Below, piece by piece: positions 36,815 through 48,300 of a stretch of 64,000 nucleotides of DNA. A program made the translations under genes and the position numbers. The stretch lies in contig NC_092341.1 of assembly GCF_046630445.1 (NCBI RefSeq), positions 262,373,001-262,437,000 on the forward strand, written 5' to 3'. The notes below the pieces were generated by a model. It searched no databases and had not been told where the DNA came from. It saw only the letters and a program-made list of their open reading frames with translations. Position 1 is the first letter of the stretch. Each line of letters opens with the position of its first letter. This DNA is from Rutidosis leptorrhynchoides (taxonomy: Eukaryota > Streptophyta > Magnoliopsida > Asterales > Asteraceae).

Positions 36815-39800
36815 AAATGATACTATGATAAGAAAACATATCATAAAGTATATTAACAATGAACTACATATGTAAAAACAAGACTACTAACTTAATGATT
36901 TTTAAACGAGACATATATGTAACGATTATCGTTGTAAAGACATTTAATGTATATATATCATATTAAGAGATATTCATACATGATAATATCATGATAATAT
37001 AATAATTTAAAATCTCATTTGATATTATAAACATTGGGTTAACAACATTTAACAAGATCGTTAACCTAAAGGTTTCAAAACAACACTTACATGTAACGAC
37101 TAACGATGACTTAACGACTCAGTTAAAATGTATATACATGTAGTGTTTTAATATGTATTTATACACTTTTGAAAGACTTCAATACACTTATCAAAATACT
37201 TCTACTTAACAAAAATGCTTACAATTACATCCTCGTTCAGTTTCATCAACAATTCTACTCGTATGCACCCGTATTCGTACTCGTACAATACACAGCTTTT
37301 AGATGTATGTACTATTGGTATATACACTCCAATGATCAGCTCTTAGTAGCCCATGTGAGTCACCTAACACATGTGGGAACCATCATTTGGCAACTAGCAT
37401 GAAATATCTCATAAAATTACAAAAATATGAGTAATCATTCATGACTTATTTACATGAAAACAAAATTACATATCCTTTATATCTAATCCATACACCAACG
37501 ACCAAAAACACCTACAAACACTTTCATTCTTCAATTTTATTCATCTAATTGATCTCTCTCAAGTTCTATCTTCAAGTTCTAAGTGTTCTTCATAAATTCC
37601 AAAAGTTCTAGTTTCATAAAATCAAGAATACTTTCAAGTTTGCTAGCTCACTTCCAATCTTGTAAGGTGATCATCCAACCTCAAGAAATCTTTGTTTCTT
37701 ACAGTAGGTTATCATTCTAATACAAGGTAATAATCATATTCAAACTTTGGTTCAATTTCTATAACTATAACAATCTTATTTCAAGTGATGATCTTACTTG
37801 AACTTGTTTTCGTGTCATGATTCTGCTTCAAGAACTTCGAGCCATCCAAGGATCCATTGAAGCTAGATCCATTTTTCTCTTTTCCAGTAGGTTTATCCAA
37901 GGAAATTAAGGTAGTAATGATGTTCATAACATCATTCGATTCATACATATAAAGCTATCTTATTCGAAGGTTTAAACTTGTAATCACTAGAACATAGTTT
38001 AGTTAATTCTAAACTTGTTCGCAAACAAAAGTTAATCCTTCTAACTTGACTTTTAAAATCAACTAAACACATGTTCTATATCTATATGATATGCTAACTT
38101 AATGATTTAAAACCTGGAAACACGAAAAACACCGTAAAACCGGATTTACGCCGTCGTAGTAACACCGCGGGCTGTTTTGGGTTAGTTAATTAAAAACTAT
38201 GATAAACTTTGATTTAAAAGTTGTTATTCTGAGAAAATGATTTTTATTATGAACATGAAACTATATCCAAAAATTATGGTTAAACTCAAAGTGGAAGTAT
38301 GTTTTCTAAAATGGTCATCTAGACGTCGTTCTTTCGACTGAAATGACTACCTTTACAAAAACGACTTGTAACTTATTTTTCCGACTATAAACCTATAATT
38401 TTTCTGTTTAGATTCATAAAATAGAGTTCAATATGAAACCATAGCAATTTGATTCACTCAAAACGGATTTAAAATGAAGAAGTTATGGGTAAAACAAGAT
38501 TGGATAATTTTTCTCATTTTAGCTACGTGAAAATTGGTAACAAATCTATTCCAACCATAACTTAATCAACTTGTATTGTATATTATGTAATCTTGAGATA
38601 CCATAGACACGTATACAACGTTTCGACCTATCATGTCGACACATCTATATATATTTCGGAACAACCATAGACACTCTATATGTGAATGTTGGAGTTAGCT
38701 ATACAGGGTTGAGGTTGATTCCAAAATATATATAGTTTGAGTTGTGATCAATACTGAGATACGTATACACTGGGTCGTGGATTGATTCAAGATAATATTT
38801 ATCGATTTATTTCTGTACATCTAACTGTGGACAACTAGTTGTAGGTTACTAACGAGGACAGCTGACTTAATAAACTTAAAACATCAAAATATATTAAAAG
38901 TGTTGTAAATATATTTTGAACATACTTTGATATATATGTATATATTGTTATAGGTTCGTGAATCAACCAGTGGCCAAGTCTTACTTCCCGACGAAGTAAA
39001 AATCTGTGAAAGTGAGTTATAGTCCCACTTTTAAAATCTAATATTTTTGGGATGAGAATACATGCAGGTTTTATAAATGATTTACAAAATAGACACAAGT
39101 ACGTGAAACTACATTCTATGGTTGAATTATCGAAATCGAATATGCCCCTTTTTATTAAGTCTGGTAATCTAAGAATTAGGGAACAGACACCCTAATTGAC
39201 GCGAATCCTAAAGATAGATCTATTGGGCCTAACAAACCCCATCCAAAGTACCGGATGCTTTAGTACTTCGAAATTTATATCATATCCGAAGGGTGTCCCG
39301 GAATGATGGGGATATTCTTATATATGCATCTTGTTATTGTCGGTTACCAGGTGTTCACCATATGAATGATTTTTATCTCTATGTATGGGATGTGTATTGA
39401 AATATGAAATCTTGTGGTCTATTGTTACGATTTGATATATATAGGTTAAACCTATAACTCACCAACATTTTTGTTGACGTTTAAAGCATGTTTATTCTCA
39501 GGTGAATATTAAGAGCTTCCGCTGTTGCATACTAAAATAAGGACAAGATTTGGAGTCCATGTTTGTATGATATTGTGTAAAAACTGCATTCAAGAAACTG
39601 ATTTCGATGTAACATATTTGTATTGTAAACCATTATGTAATGGTCGTGTGTAAACAGGATATTTTAGATTATCATTATTTGATAATCTACGTAAAGCTTT
39701 TTAAACCTTTATTTATGAAATAAAGGTTATGGTTTGTTTTAAAAATGAATGCAGTCTTTGAAAAACGTCTCATATAGAGGTCAAAACCTCGCAACGAAAT

Positions 39801-39845
39801 CAATTAATATGGAACGTTTTTAATCAATAAGAACGGGACATTTCA
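36515..39845 (+). repeat. Element B 3' LTR
   Basis: 3.33 kb, nearly identical to 26591-29904. Differences seen by eye are a handful of substitutions (for example AGCAGCCC/AGTAGCCC near 37347) and a longer TA array at about 36719-36810. Confidence 0.96.
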
Positions 39846-39850
39846 CCATT
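39846..39850. repeat. Target site duplication CCATT, right copy (element B)
   Basis: Matches 26586-26590. Element A coding sequence resumes here. Confidence 0.95.
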
Positions 39851-40099
39851 GACCATAATTAACCTTGGTTGGTTGGTTGAGGATTTTCTTTTACTTAACC
39901 GTTTTATTATTTCCCCCACCGGTTCTATTTCTTCATCCGGTTCCGATTCTTCTTCCGGTTCCGATTCTTCTTCCGGTTCCGACTCTTCTTCCGGTTCCTC
40001 TTCGGGAACTTGTGAATCAGTGCACGAATCATTCCAATTTACATTTGACTCTTCATTATTATTAGGTGAGTCAATGGGACTTGTTCTAGAGGTAGACAT
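39851..40099 (-). pseudogene. Acidic leader ORF of element A, 5' part
   Basis: Start codon at 40099 (MSTSRTSPIDSPNNN), Glu-rich EEESEPEEESEP units, then the RLSKRKSSTN segment, cut by element B. Continues at 26590-26225. Confidence 0.88.
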
Positions 40100-40294
40100 C
40101 TATCACATAATATCAAACGCGTTAAGAGATTAATATATCACATAATATTCACATGTTAAAAATATATAGTTTCCAACAAAATTTGTTAAGCAATCATTTT
40201 TCAAGTAAACACGGTCGAAGTCCAGACTCACTAATGCATCCTAACAAACTAGATAAGACACACTAATGCAAAATTCTGGTTCTCTAAGACCAAC

Positions 40295-40306
40295 GCTCGG
40301 ATACCA
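40295..40306 (-). other. Element A primer-binding site, mutated
   Basis: On the minus strand TGGTATCCGAGC, one change from the initiator-Met primer site TGGTATCAGAGC seen in B. It lies two bases from the 5' LTR. Confidence 0.85.
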
Positions 40307-40308
40307 AC

Positions 40309-43300
40309 TGAAATGTCCCGTTCTTATTGATTAAAAACGTTCCATATTAATTGATTTCGTTGCGAGGTTTTGACCTCTATATGAGACATTTTTCAAAGAC
40401 TGCATTCATTTTTAAAACAAACCATAACCTTTATTTCATAGATAAAGGTTTTAAAAAGCTTTACGTAGATTATCAAATAATGATAATCTAAAATATCCTG
40501 TTTACACACGACCATTACATAATGGTTTACAATACAAATATGTTACAACAAAATAAGTTTCTTGAATGCAGTTTTTACACAATATCATACAAGCATGGAC
40601 TCCAAATCTCATCCTTATTTAAGTATGCGACAGCGGAAGCTCTTAGTATTCACCTGAGAATAAACATGCTTTAAACGTCAACAAAAATGTTGGTGAGTTA
40701 TAGGTTTAACCTATATATATCAAATCGTAACAATAGACCACAAGATTTCATATTTCAATACACATCCCATACATAGAGATAAAAATCATTCATATGGTGA
40801 ACACCTGGCAACCGACATTAACAAGATGCATATATATAAGAATAGCCCCATCATTCCGGGACACCCTTCGGATATGATATAAATTTCGAAGTACTAAAGC
40901 ATCCGGTACTTTGGATGGGGGTTGTTAGGCCCAATAGATCTATCTTTAGGATTCGCGTCAATTAGGGTGTCTGTTCCCTAATTCTTAGATTACCAGACTT
41001 AATAAAAAGGGGCATATTCGATTTCGATAATTCAACCATAGAATGTAGTTTCACGTACTTGTGTCTATTTTGTAAATCATTTATAAAACCTGCATGTATT
41101 CTCATCCCAAAAATATTAGATTTTAAAAGTGGGATTATAACTCACTTTCACAGATTTTTACTTCGTCGGGAAGTAAGACTTGGCCACTGGTTGATTCACG
41201 AACCTATAACAATATATACATATATATCAAAGTATGTTCAAAATATATTTACAACACTTTTAATATATTTTGATGTTTTAAGTTTATTAAGTCAGCTGTC
41301 CTCGTTAGTAACCTACAACTAGTTGTCCACAGTTAGATATACAGAAATAAATCGATAAATATTATCTTGAATCAATCCACGACCCAGTGTATACGTATCT
41401 CAGTATTGATCACAACTCAAACTATACATATTTTGGAATCAACCTCAACCCTGTATAGCTAACTCCAACATTCACATATAGAGTGTCTATGGTTGTTCCG
41501 AAATATATATAGATGTGTCGACATGATAGGTCGAAACATTGTATACGTGTCTATGGTATCTCAAGATTACATAATATACAATACAAGTTGATTAAGTTAT
41601 GGTTGGAATAGATTTGTTACCAATTTTCACGTAGCTAAAATGAGAAAAATTATCCAATCTTGTTTTACCCATAACTTCTTCATTTTAAATCCGTTTTGAG
41701 TGAATCAAATTGCTATGATTTCATATTGAACTCTATTTTATGAATCTAAACAGAAAAATATAGGTTTATAGACGGAAAAATAAGTTACAAGTCGTTTTTG
41801 TAAAGGTAGTCATTTCAGTCGAAAGAACGACGTCTAGATGACCATTTTAGAAAACATACTTCCACTTTGAGTTTAACCATAATTTTTGGATATAGTTTCA
41901 TGTTCATAATAAAAATCATTTTCTCAGAATAACAACTTTTAAATCAAAGTTTATCATAGTTTTTAATTAACTAACCCAAAACAGCCCGCGGTGTTACTAC
42001 GACGGCGTAAATCCGGTTTTACGGTGTTTGTCGTGTTTCCAGGTTTTAAATCATTAAGTTAGCATATCATATAGATATAGAACATGTGTTTAGTTGATTT
42101 TAAAAGTCAAGTTAGAAGGATTAACTTTTGTTTGCGAACAAGTTTAGAATTAACTAAACTATGTTCTAGTGATTACAAGTTTAAACCTTCGAATAAGATA
42201 GCTTTATATGTATGAATCGAATGATGTTATGAACATCATTACTACCTTAAGTTCCTTGGATAAACCTACTGGAAAAGAGAAAAATGGATCTAGCTTCAAT
42301 GGATCCTTGGATAGCTCGAAGTTCTTGAAGCAAAATCATGACACGAAAACAAGTTCAAGTAAGATCATCACTTGAAATAAGATTGTTATAGTTATAGAAA
42401 TTGAACTAAAGTTTGAATATGATTATTACCTTGTATTAGAATGATAACCTACTGTAAGAAACAAAGATTTCTTGAGGTTGGATGATCACCTTACAAGATT
42501 GGAAGTGAGCTAGCAAACTTGAAAGTATTCTTGATTTTTATGAAACTAGAACTTTTAGAATTTATGAAGAACACTTAGAACATGAAGATAGAACTTGAGA
42601 GAGATCAATTAGATGAAGAAAATTGAAGAATGAAAGTGTTTATAGGTGTTTTTGTTCGTTGGTGTATGGATTAGATATAAAGGATATGTAATTTTGTTTT
42701 CATGTAAATAAGTCATGAATGATTACTTATATTTTTGTAATTTTATGAGATATTTCATGCTAGTTGCCAAATGATGGTTCTCACATGTGTTAGGTGACTC
42801 AAATGGGCTGCTAAAAGCTGATCATTGGAGTGTATATATCAATAGTACATACATCTAAAAGCCGTGTATTGTACGAGTACGAATACGTGTGCATACGAGT
42901 AGAATTGTTGATGAAACTGAACGAGGATGTAATTGTAAGCATTTTTGTTAAGTAGAAGTATTTTGATAAGTGTATTGAAGTCTTTCAAAAGTGTATAAAT
43001 ACATATTAAAACACTACATGTATATACATTTTAACTTAGTCGTTAAGTCATCGTTAGTCGTTACACGTAAGTGTTGTTTTGAAACTTTTAGGTTAACGAT
43101 CTTGTTAAATGTTGTTAACCCAATGTTTATAATATCAAATGAGATTTTAAATTATTATATTATCATGATATTATCATGTATGAATATCTCTTAATATGAT
43201 ATATATACATTAAATGTCTTTACAACGATAATCGTTACATATATGTCTCGTTTAAAAATCATTAAGTTAGTAGTCTTGTTTTTACATATGTAGTTCATTG

Positions 43301-43562
43301 TTAATATACTTAATGATATGTTTACTTATCATAGTATCATGTTAACTATATATATATCCATATATATGTCATCATATAGTTTTTACAAGTTTTAACGTTC
43401 GTGAATCACCGGTCAACTTGGGTGGTCAATTGTCTATATGAAACATATTTCAATTAATCAAGTCTTAACAAGTTTGATTGCTTAACATGTTGGAAACATT
43501 TAATCATGTAAATATCAATCTCAATTAATATATATAAACATGGAAAAGTTCGGGTCACTACA
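40309..43562 (-). repeat. Element A 5' LTR
   Basis: 3.25 kb, partner of 17260-20490. The 77-codon ORF seen in other copies is broken here, which supports the view that it is not a gene. Confidence 0.94.
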
Positions 43563-43567
43563 CATAT

Positions 43568-43586
43568 ACACCTCGCATAACAATCA
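43568..43586 (+). repeat. Last 19 bp of element C 3' LTR
   Basis: ACACCTCGCATAACAATCA, matching the 5' LTR end (…CGCATAAGCATCA) and followed by the GTAAT duplication at 43587-43591. Confidence 0.9.
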
Positions 43587-43591
43587 GTAAT
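43587..43591. repeat. Target site duplication GTAAT, right copy (element C)
   Basis: Partner of 1160-1164. Confidence 0.93.
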
Positions 43592-45215
43592 CCCGGTAAT
43601 TCTTTTGGAAAAACATCGGGAAATTCTTTTGCGACGGGAACATCACTGATGTTCTTTTCTTCGAGTTTAACTTCCTTAATGTGTGCTAGAATGACGTAAC
43701 AACCTTTTCTTATTAGTTTTTGCGCCTTCAAACTACTAATAAGATTTAATTTCGCGTTGTTCTTTTCTCCGTACACCATTAAAGGTTTTCCTTTTTCATG
43801 CATAATGTGAATCGCATTTTTGTAACAAACGACCTCTACTCTCACCTTTTTCAACCAGTCCATGCCAATTATCACATCCAAACTTCCTAACTCTACTGGT
43901 ATCAAATCAATCTTAAATGTTTCACTAACCAGCTTAATTTCTTGATTCCGACATATATTATCTGCTGTAATTAATTTACCGTTTGCTAATTCGAGTAAAA
44001 ATTTATTATCCAAAGGCGTCAGCGGACAACTTAATTTAGCACAAAAATCGTTACTCATATAGCTTCTATCCGCACCCGAATAAAATAAAACATAAGCAGA
44101 TGTATTGTCAATAAGAAACGTACCTGTAACAAGCTTCGGGTCTTCCTGCACTTCTGCCGCATTAATATTGAAAACTCTTCCGCGGCCTTGCCCATTAGTA
44201 TTCCCTTGGTTTGGGCAATTTCTAATAATGTGGCCCTGTTTTTCACATTTATAACAAACTATGTCGGCATTATTTGTTCCGACGTTATTTGTTTCTTTAT
44301 TTTTGTTGTTCTTTGGTCAGTAAACCTCACATGTTGCCGCTCCATGACCACTTCTCTTACACTTGGTGCAAATTGTTGTGCAAAACGCATTCGAATGGTA
44401 CTCTGCACACCTAAAGCATGGTTGTTTCTGTTGTTTGTTGTTATTGAGGTTGTTTTTGGGATTGTTATTGTTGTTGAAACGGTTATTGTAGTTGTTGTTG
44501 TTGGGACGTTTGTTGTAGTGATTGTTAGGATTGCGATTATTGTTGCGATTGTTGTTGCGGTTGTGGTTGTAATTGTTATTGTTGTTGTACTGGTGACTCT
44601 TGTCACCGTTTTCCTCCCATTTCCTCTTGAGTTGTTTCGTGTTGGCTTCTTCGGCCACCTGTTCTTTAATTCTCCCCTAAATCTGATTTATGAGTTTATG
44701 AGCCATTCGACTTGCCTTCTGTATGGAAGCAGGCTCGTGTGAACTTACATCTTCTTGAATCCTTACTGGTAACCCTTTTACAAACGCGTCGATCTTCTCT
44801 TCTTCATCTTCGAACGCTCCCAGACACAATAGGCACAACTCTGTGAATCGTTGTTCATATGTGGTAATGTCGAATCCTTGTGTTCGTAACTCTCTAAGTT
44901 CTACCTTGAGCTTATTGACTTCGTTTCTAGGACGGTACTGCTCGTTCATCAATTGCTTGAATGCCGACCACGGTAGTGCGTAAGCAGCATTTTGTCCTAC
45001 CTGTTCAAGATATGTGTTCCACCACGTTAACGCAGTACCTGTGAAGGTATGCGTAGCATACTTAACTTTATCCTCTTCAGTACACTTACTTATGGCAAAC
45101 ACCGATTCGACCTTCTCGGTCCACCGTTTCAATCCAATTGGTCCTTCGGTTCCATCAAATTCCAAAGGTTTGCAGGCAGTGAATTCTTTGTAGGAGCATC
45201 CTACACGATTTCTTG
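43592..45215 (-). pseudogene. gag-pol: Element 1: gag and protease, middle piece
   Basis: Minus-strand continuation of the fragment at 1-1164. From right to left: gag core ([34 protein letters not shown]), Asn-rich spacer, Cys/His knuckles (CFRCAEYHSNAFC, CTKCKRSGHGAATC, CYKCEKQGHIIRNC) and protease. Breaks include TAG at 44677-44679 at the end of the gag core and a stop at 44317-44319 after the second knuckle. The protease active site reads YSGA instead of DSGA, so its catalytic Asp is lost. About the first 55-60 gag codons and the spacer before gag are missing by deletion at about 45216-45240. Old, dead copy of a family close to A and B. Confidence 0.92.
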
Positions 45216-45250
45216 TGAAATTAGTTCCACAGCTATAAAGGCAATTCTAG

Positions 45251-45895
45251 TTAATACGCAAGTCGTTCAGCAAAAGAAATAAAGACACGTAATTCATAAG
45301 TCCAGAAACATGTCATGCATTCTGGTTATACTAAGACGACTTCCCATCCTTGGTCTTGTGGAAAGTAACCGTTATGACCATTTGCTAGACAACATGTTAT
45401 AATGTCGTCAAAAGGACGGGGGTTTCGTAATGTCCAATAACCCCGTAATAATCTAAAAACCTTGTTTCTCACCACAACTACTGAATCCGTCACTTGTGGG
45501 AAGGTTTTATTTAAAAGTTGTAATCCGATATTCTTTTTCTCACTTTGGTAAGAAGCGAACATCACTAACCCGTAAGTATAACATGCTTCTTTATGTTACA
45601 TGTTAGAAGCTCTTTCTAACTCACGAAATCCTATGTTGGGATATGTTGAGTCAAAATAGGTTCTTAACCCGTAGCGTAAAATTGCATTTGGGTTCCCTGC
45701 ATTTAACGCTTTAAAGAAAACACGGCGTAACTTACGGTCTCCCCAATGTGATATACCCCACCTATCAAAGGAAAGCCTTTTATTAACTAAGGCATTTCTG
45801 AAAAGTCTTTCAAATGTTTGACAAGTTAATTTCGCCATAACTAAATGTGCTGATGAATTCTGACCGACTCTAGACAAGATTTCCTCAATCATATC
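45251..45895 (-). pseudogene. Element 1 F-box-like gene, main part
   Basis: Main part of the F-box-like gene of element 1: EEILSRVGQNSSAHL, the RLSFDRWGISHWGDRK segment missing from element A, GNPNAILRYGLRTYF, YGLVMFASYQSEKKN and the C-terminal CMTCFWTYELRVF. It ends in TAA at 45251-45253. Two nonsense codons interrupt it (near 45597 and near 45333). The first 18 codons are at 54563-54615, beyond the inserted element D. It is clearly diverged from the A and B copies yet keeps length and motifs, so the gene was present in the common ancestor of these subfamilies. Confidence 0.85.
45891..45895. repeat. Target site duplication ATATC, left copy (element D)
   Basis: ATATC before TGTAGCGACC. Partner at 54563-54567 after ATGTTACA. 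Confidence 0.95.
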
Positions 45896-48262
45896 TGTAG
45901 CGACCCCGACAAATCGTCAAGTGACGGCGTCGTCTACATGGGTCCCATTACCTGGTCATAAGTCTTTATGACAACGTTTGACCAAAATATGTCGCCTTCA
46001 TTTCAACATAAAGATTGTTTCCAAAGTTTAAAAGAATTGTTCAACCAAAAGTTAAGTTACAAGGTTATAAGTACAAATGAAATCTAGGCGACACGGTTTA
46101 AAGTAAAGTCAAAAGATGCTCCATGAGATGCATGTATACTCGACATCCAATGCAAGTATCAATTAGTGAGCGGAAGCATGTTTCACATATCGTGCAAGAC
46201 CTGAGAAAAACATAAAAATCTGTCAACGAAAACGTTGGTGAAATCATAGGTTTAAGTAAGTAAGTGTGTAAAAGTAAGTAAGTCGAACCACAAGGTTTGA
46301 AAAGTTGAAATAATAGTAATACATTCTAAAAGTTAATATTCACGAGCACCCAATTATCAAAGCTTAACATTCCATCCATTGTATACCCCATCCATAGTGC
46401 TAGAACAAACACTGATTCTCGAAAATATATTTCATCCGTAGATGGTAGCGAACCGTCAAAGATGAGGGTTGTCAAACCATATGGCCATATAACATAAGTT
46501 CTCGCTTACACCCGTCAAGTGTAACTAATGATAATCGAATTTAGGATTTTTGTTCTAAACTCGTATGTAGAATGTTTGTTTTCCCATTCTTGTGTTCACT
46601 TAGTTTAAAAGAATCGTTTATGTTTTCTCATCCCAAATATAAGTTCAAAAAGAGTAAAAGTGGTACTATGATCTCACCTTGAGTGTAAGAGTTAATAAAG
46701 TACTTCGACAAGTAAACGCGTGCAAAGACAAAGCTAGTCTTGACCTAAACATATAGGTTATATCAATAACAATAAACACAAACGGTCAAAGATGTTCAAT
46801 TAGTCCTATGGCTCGTTACGACTCGATTATATTAGCATGTGAATCAAATTGTCAAGTTTCATGCAAGATACAAGTATAGGATCATGTTAGAAAGATTGCA
46901 TAATTAATTGGTTAAGTTTGACAAAAAAAGTCAAACTTGGTCGGGTCAAAGTCAACGAAAAAGTCAATATGTTCGGGTCGGGTCCCGAACTATTTTTCTG
47001 AGGTTTTTAATCATATATGAGCATGTTAGAACAAGTTTCATGTGAATCGGAGGTCCGTAGTATGCCAAACATTTTTCGTATTTTGGACATGGAGGTCAGA
47101 GCCTGGACACGGCTTATGCCGCGCCGCGGCCCACAATTGTCGCGCCGCGACAATACACGGGAGCTGGTACCTGGCCAGTTTCAAATGTTCAAGTCTTGAT
47201 AAAATTCGTTTTAGCACAAAATGCAAACCGTAAACATTTAGAACTCGCACCTTATATCGTTGGAAAGCTCTTTTGACAAAGAACATAACTAAACATGTTT
47301 CATCAAACAAAAACATCATTTCTAATGACCGATTTCTCATCATGTGATCATTTAAAGTCCATTTTCAAGTTTCAAGTTCACAAAATGCATTTTAAGTTTC
47401 AGGAATCCAATTCACACATATGATATGCCGTTTTGAAGGTAATGAAACATGCATTACAACTAAACACTAACAATTAACATTTCATGGTATTCAAGCATCA
47501 AATAAATTCATGTCAAGAACTATCAAACCCTAGTCAACATCTCAAAATCAAAAATCATGTTTTTGAAGTTTTCTTAATTAACCTACACCTCGAATTGAAA
47601 CTAATGATGCTAGTAACACATTTAATACATGAACTTTAACAATTAAACAACTTTTAATCATCCAAAATCAAAGATCAAGCAAGCAATTTTCATATTGAAC
47701 TAGCTACACCAAAAACAACGAATCAAACTCATAAATTACATACACGACATCACAATGAGCCATAGACACTAATTAACAACTTTATAAGTCAAGAACATGA
47801 ATTTAAAGAAATCTAGTGTTTTAGAAATGTTACCCAAAATCGAAGTAGTTAGCATCAAATAGAAGAGGATGATGAGAGGATCAAGAATATGTAATTTATT
47901 TGGTTGCTAGCTCCCTAATCCGGATTTAGATGATGAATTTATGTTAGAAAGTTGAGAGGATTTGGAAGTATCAAAAGGAGAAAGAGAGAGATGAATGAGA
48001 GGAGGAGGTTGAAGGTTTGACTAGTTAACCTAGTCAAATCTTTGGCCTCTTTGCAAGTTTGGTCCCTCTGGTTTCAAAGCGGGTGCGGGAAATAACCAAA
48101 CGAATATTTAAAACGCTCGAGTAAACTGGTGACGTTATAATTAAATAACGAGGATATTATGAACGTTAGTTAACGAAAGATGCCAAATTAAATGACGAAA
48201 GATATTATTAAAAAAAAAGACGGTGTTAAAATAAATTTAATGGAAAAACGCGGGATGTTACA
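45896..48262 (-). repeat. Element D 3' LTR
   Basis: TGTAGCGACC to GGGATGTTACA. It contains two GC-rich palindromes in an AT-rich setting, CCGCGCCGCGG (47119-47129) and TTGTCGCGCCGCGACAA (47138-47154), plus a GTTCGGG/CCCGAAC inverted repeat near 46971 and the conserved hairpin at 46224-46237. Confidence 0.95.
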
Positions 48263-48300
48263 TTATCCACACCTCAAAAGAAATTTCGTCCCGAAATTTA
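48263..48300 (-). other. Element D purine tract and hairpin
   Basis: On the minus strand the AAATTTCGGGACGAAATTT inverted repeat (about 48281-48299) is followed by CTTTTGAGGTGTGGATAA up to the LTR. GAGGTGTGGA is the purine-tract candidate. Confidence 0.65.

Larger units (their letters stand above)
26591..39845 (+). mobile_element. Element B: young, apparently complete Tekay/Del-type chromovirus with F-box ORF
   Basis: 13.3 kb, plus strand, LTRs 26591-29904 and 36515-39845, flanked by CCATT. The LTRs differ by only a handful of substitutions by eye and by the length of a TA array. Primer site, acidic ORF, F-box-like ORF, gag-pol with all catalytic motifs and chromodomain, and purine tract are all undamaged. 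It is the youngest insertion in the nest and the best candidate for an autonomous element. It lies within the acidic ORF of its sister element A, in opposite orientation. Confidence 0.96.
17260..43562 (-). mobile_element. Element A: Tekay/Del-type chromovirus with F-box ORF, containing element B
   Basis: Minus-strand element with 3.2-kb LTRs (40309-43562 is its 5' LTR, 17260-20490 its 3' LTR), flanked by CATAT. Own sequence is 17260-26590 and 39851-43562, about 13.0 kb. Gene order in its own direction: primer site, acidic ORF (split by B), F-box-like ORF, gag-pol with chromodomain, hairpin, purine tract. Two nonsense codons in pol, a 13-codon deletion in the F-box ORF and the insertion of B make it defective. 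Confidence 0.94.

Noticed and set aside
47017..47199. 60-63-codon ORFs repeated at 53311-53572
   Set aside because: Duplicated only because they lie in the two LTRs of element D; they overlap the GC palindromes.
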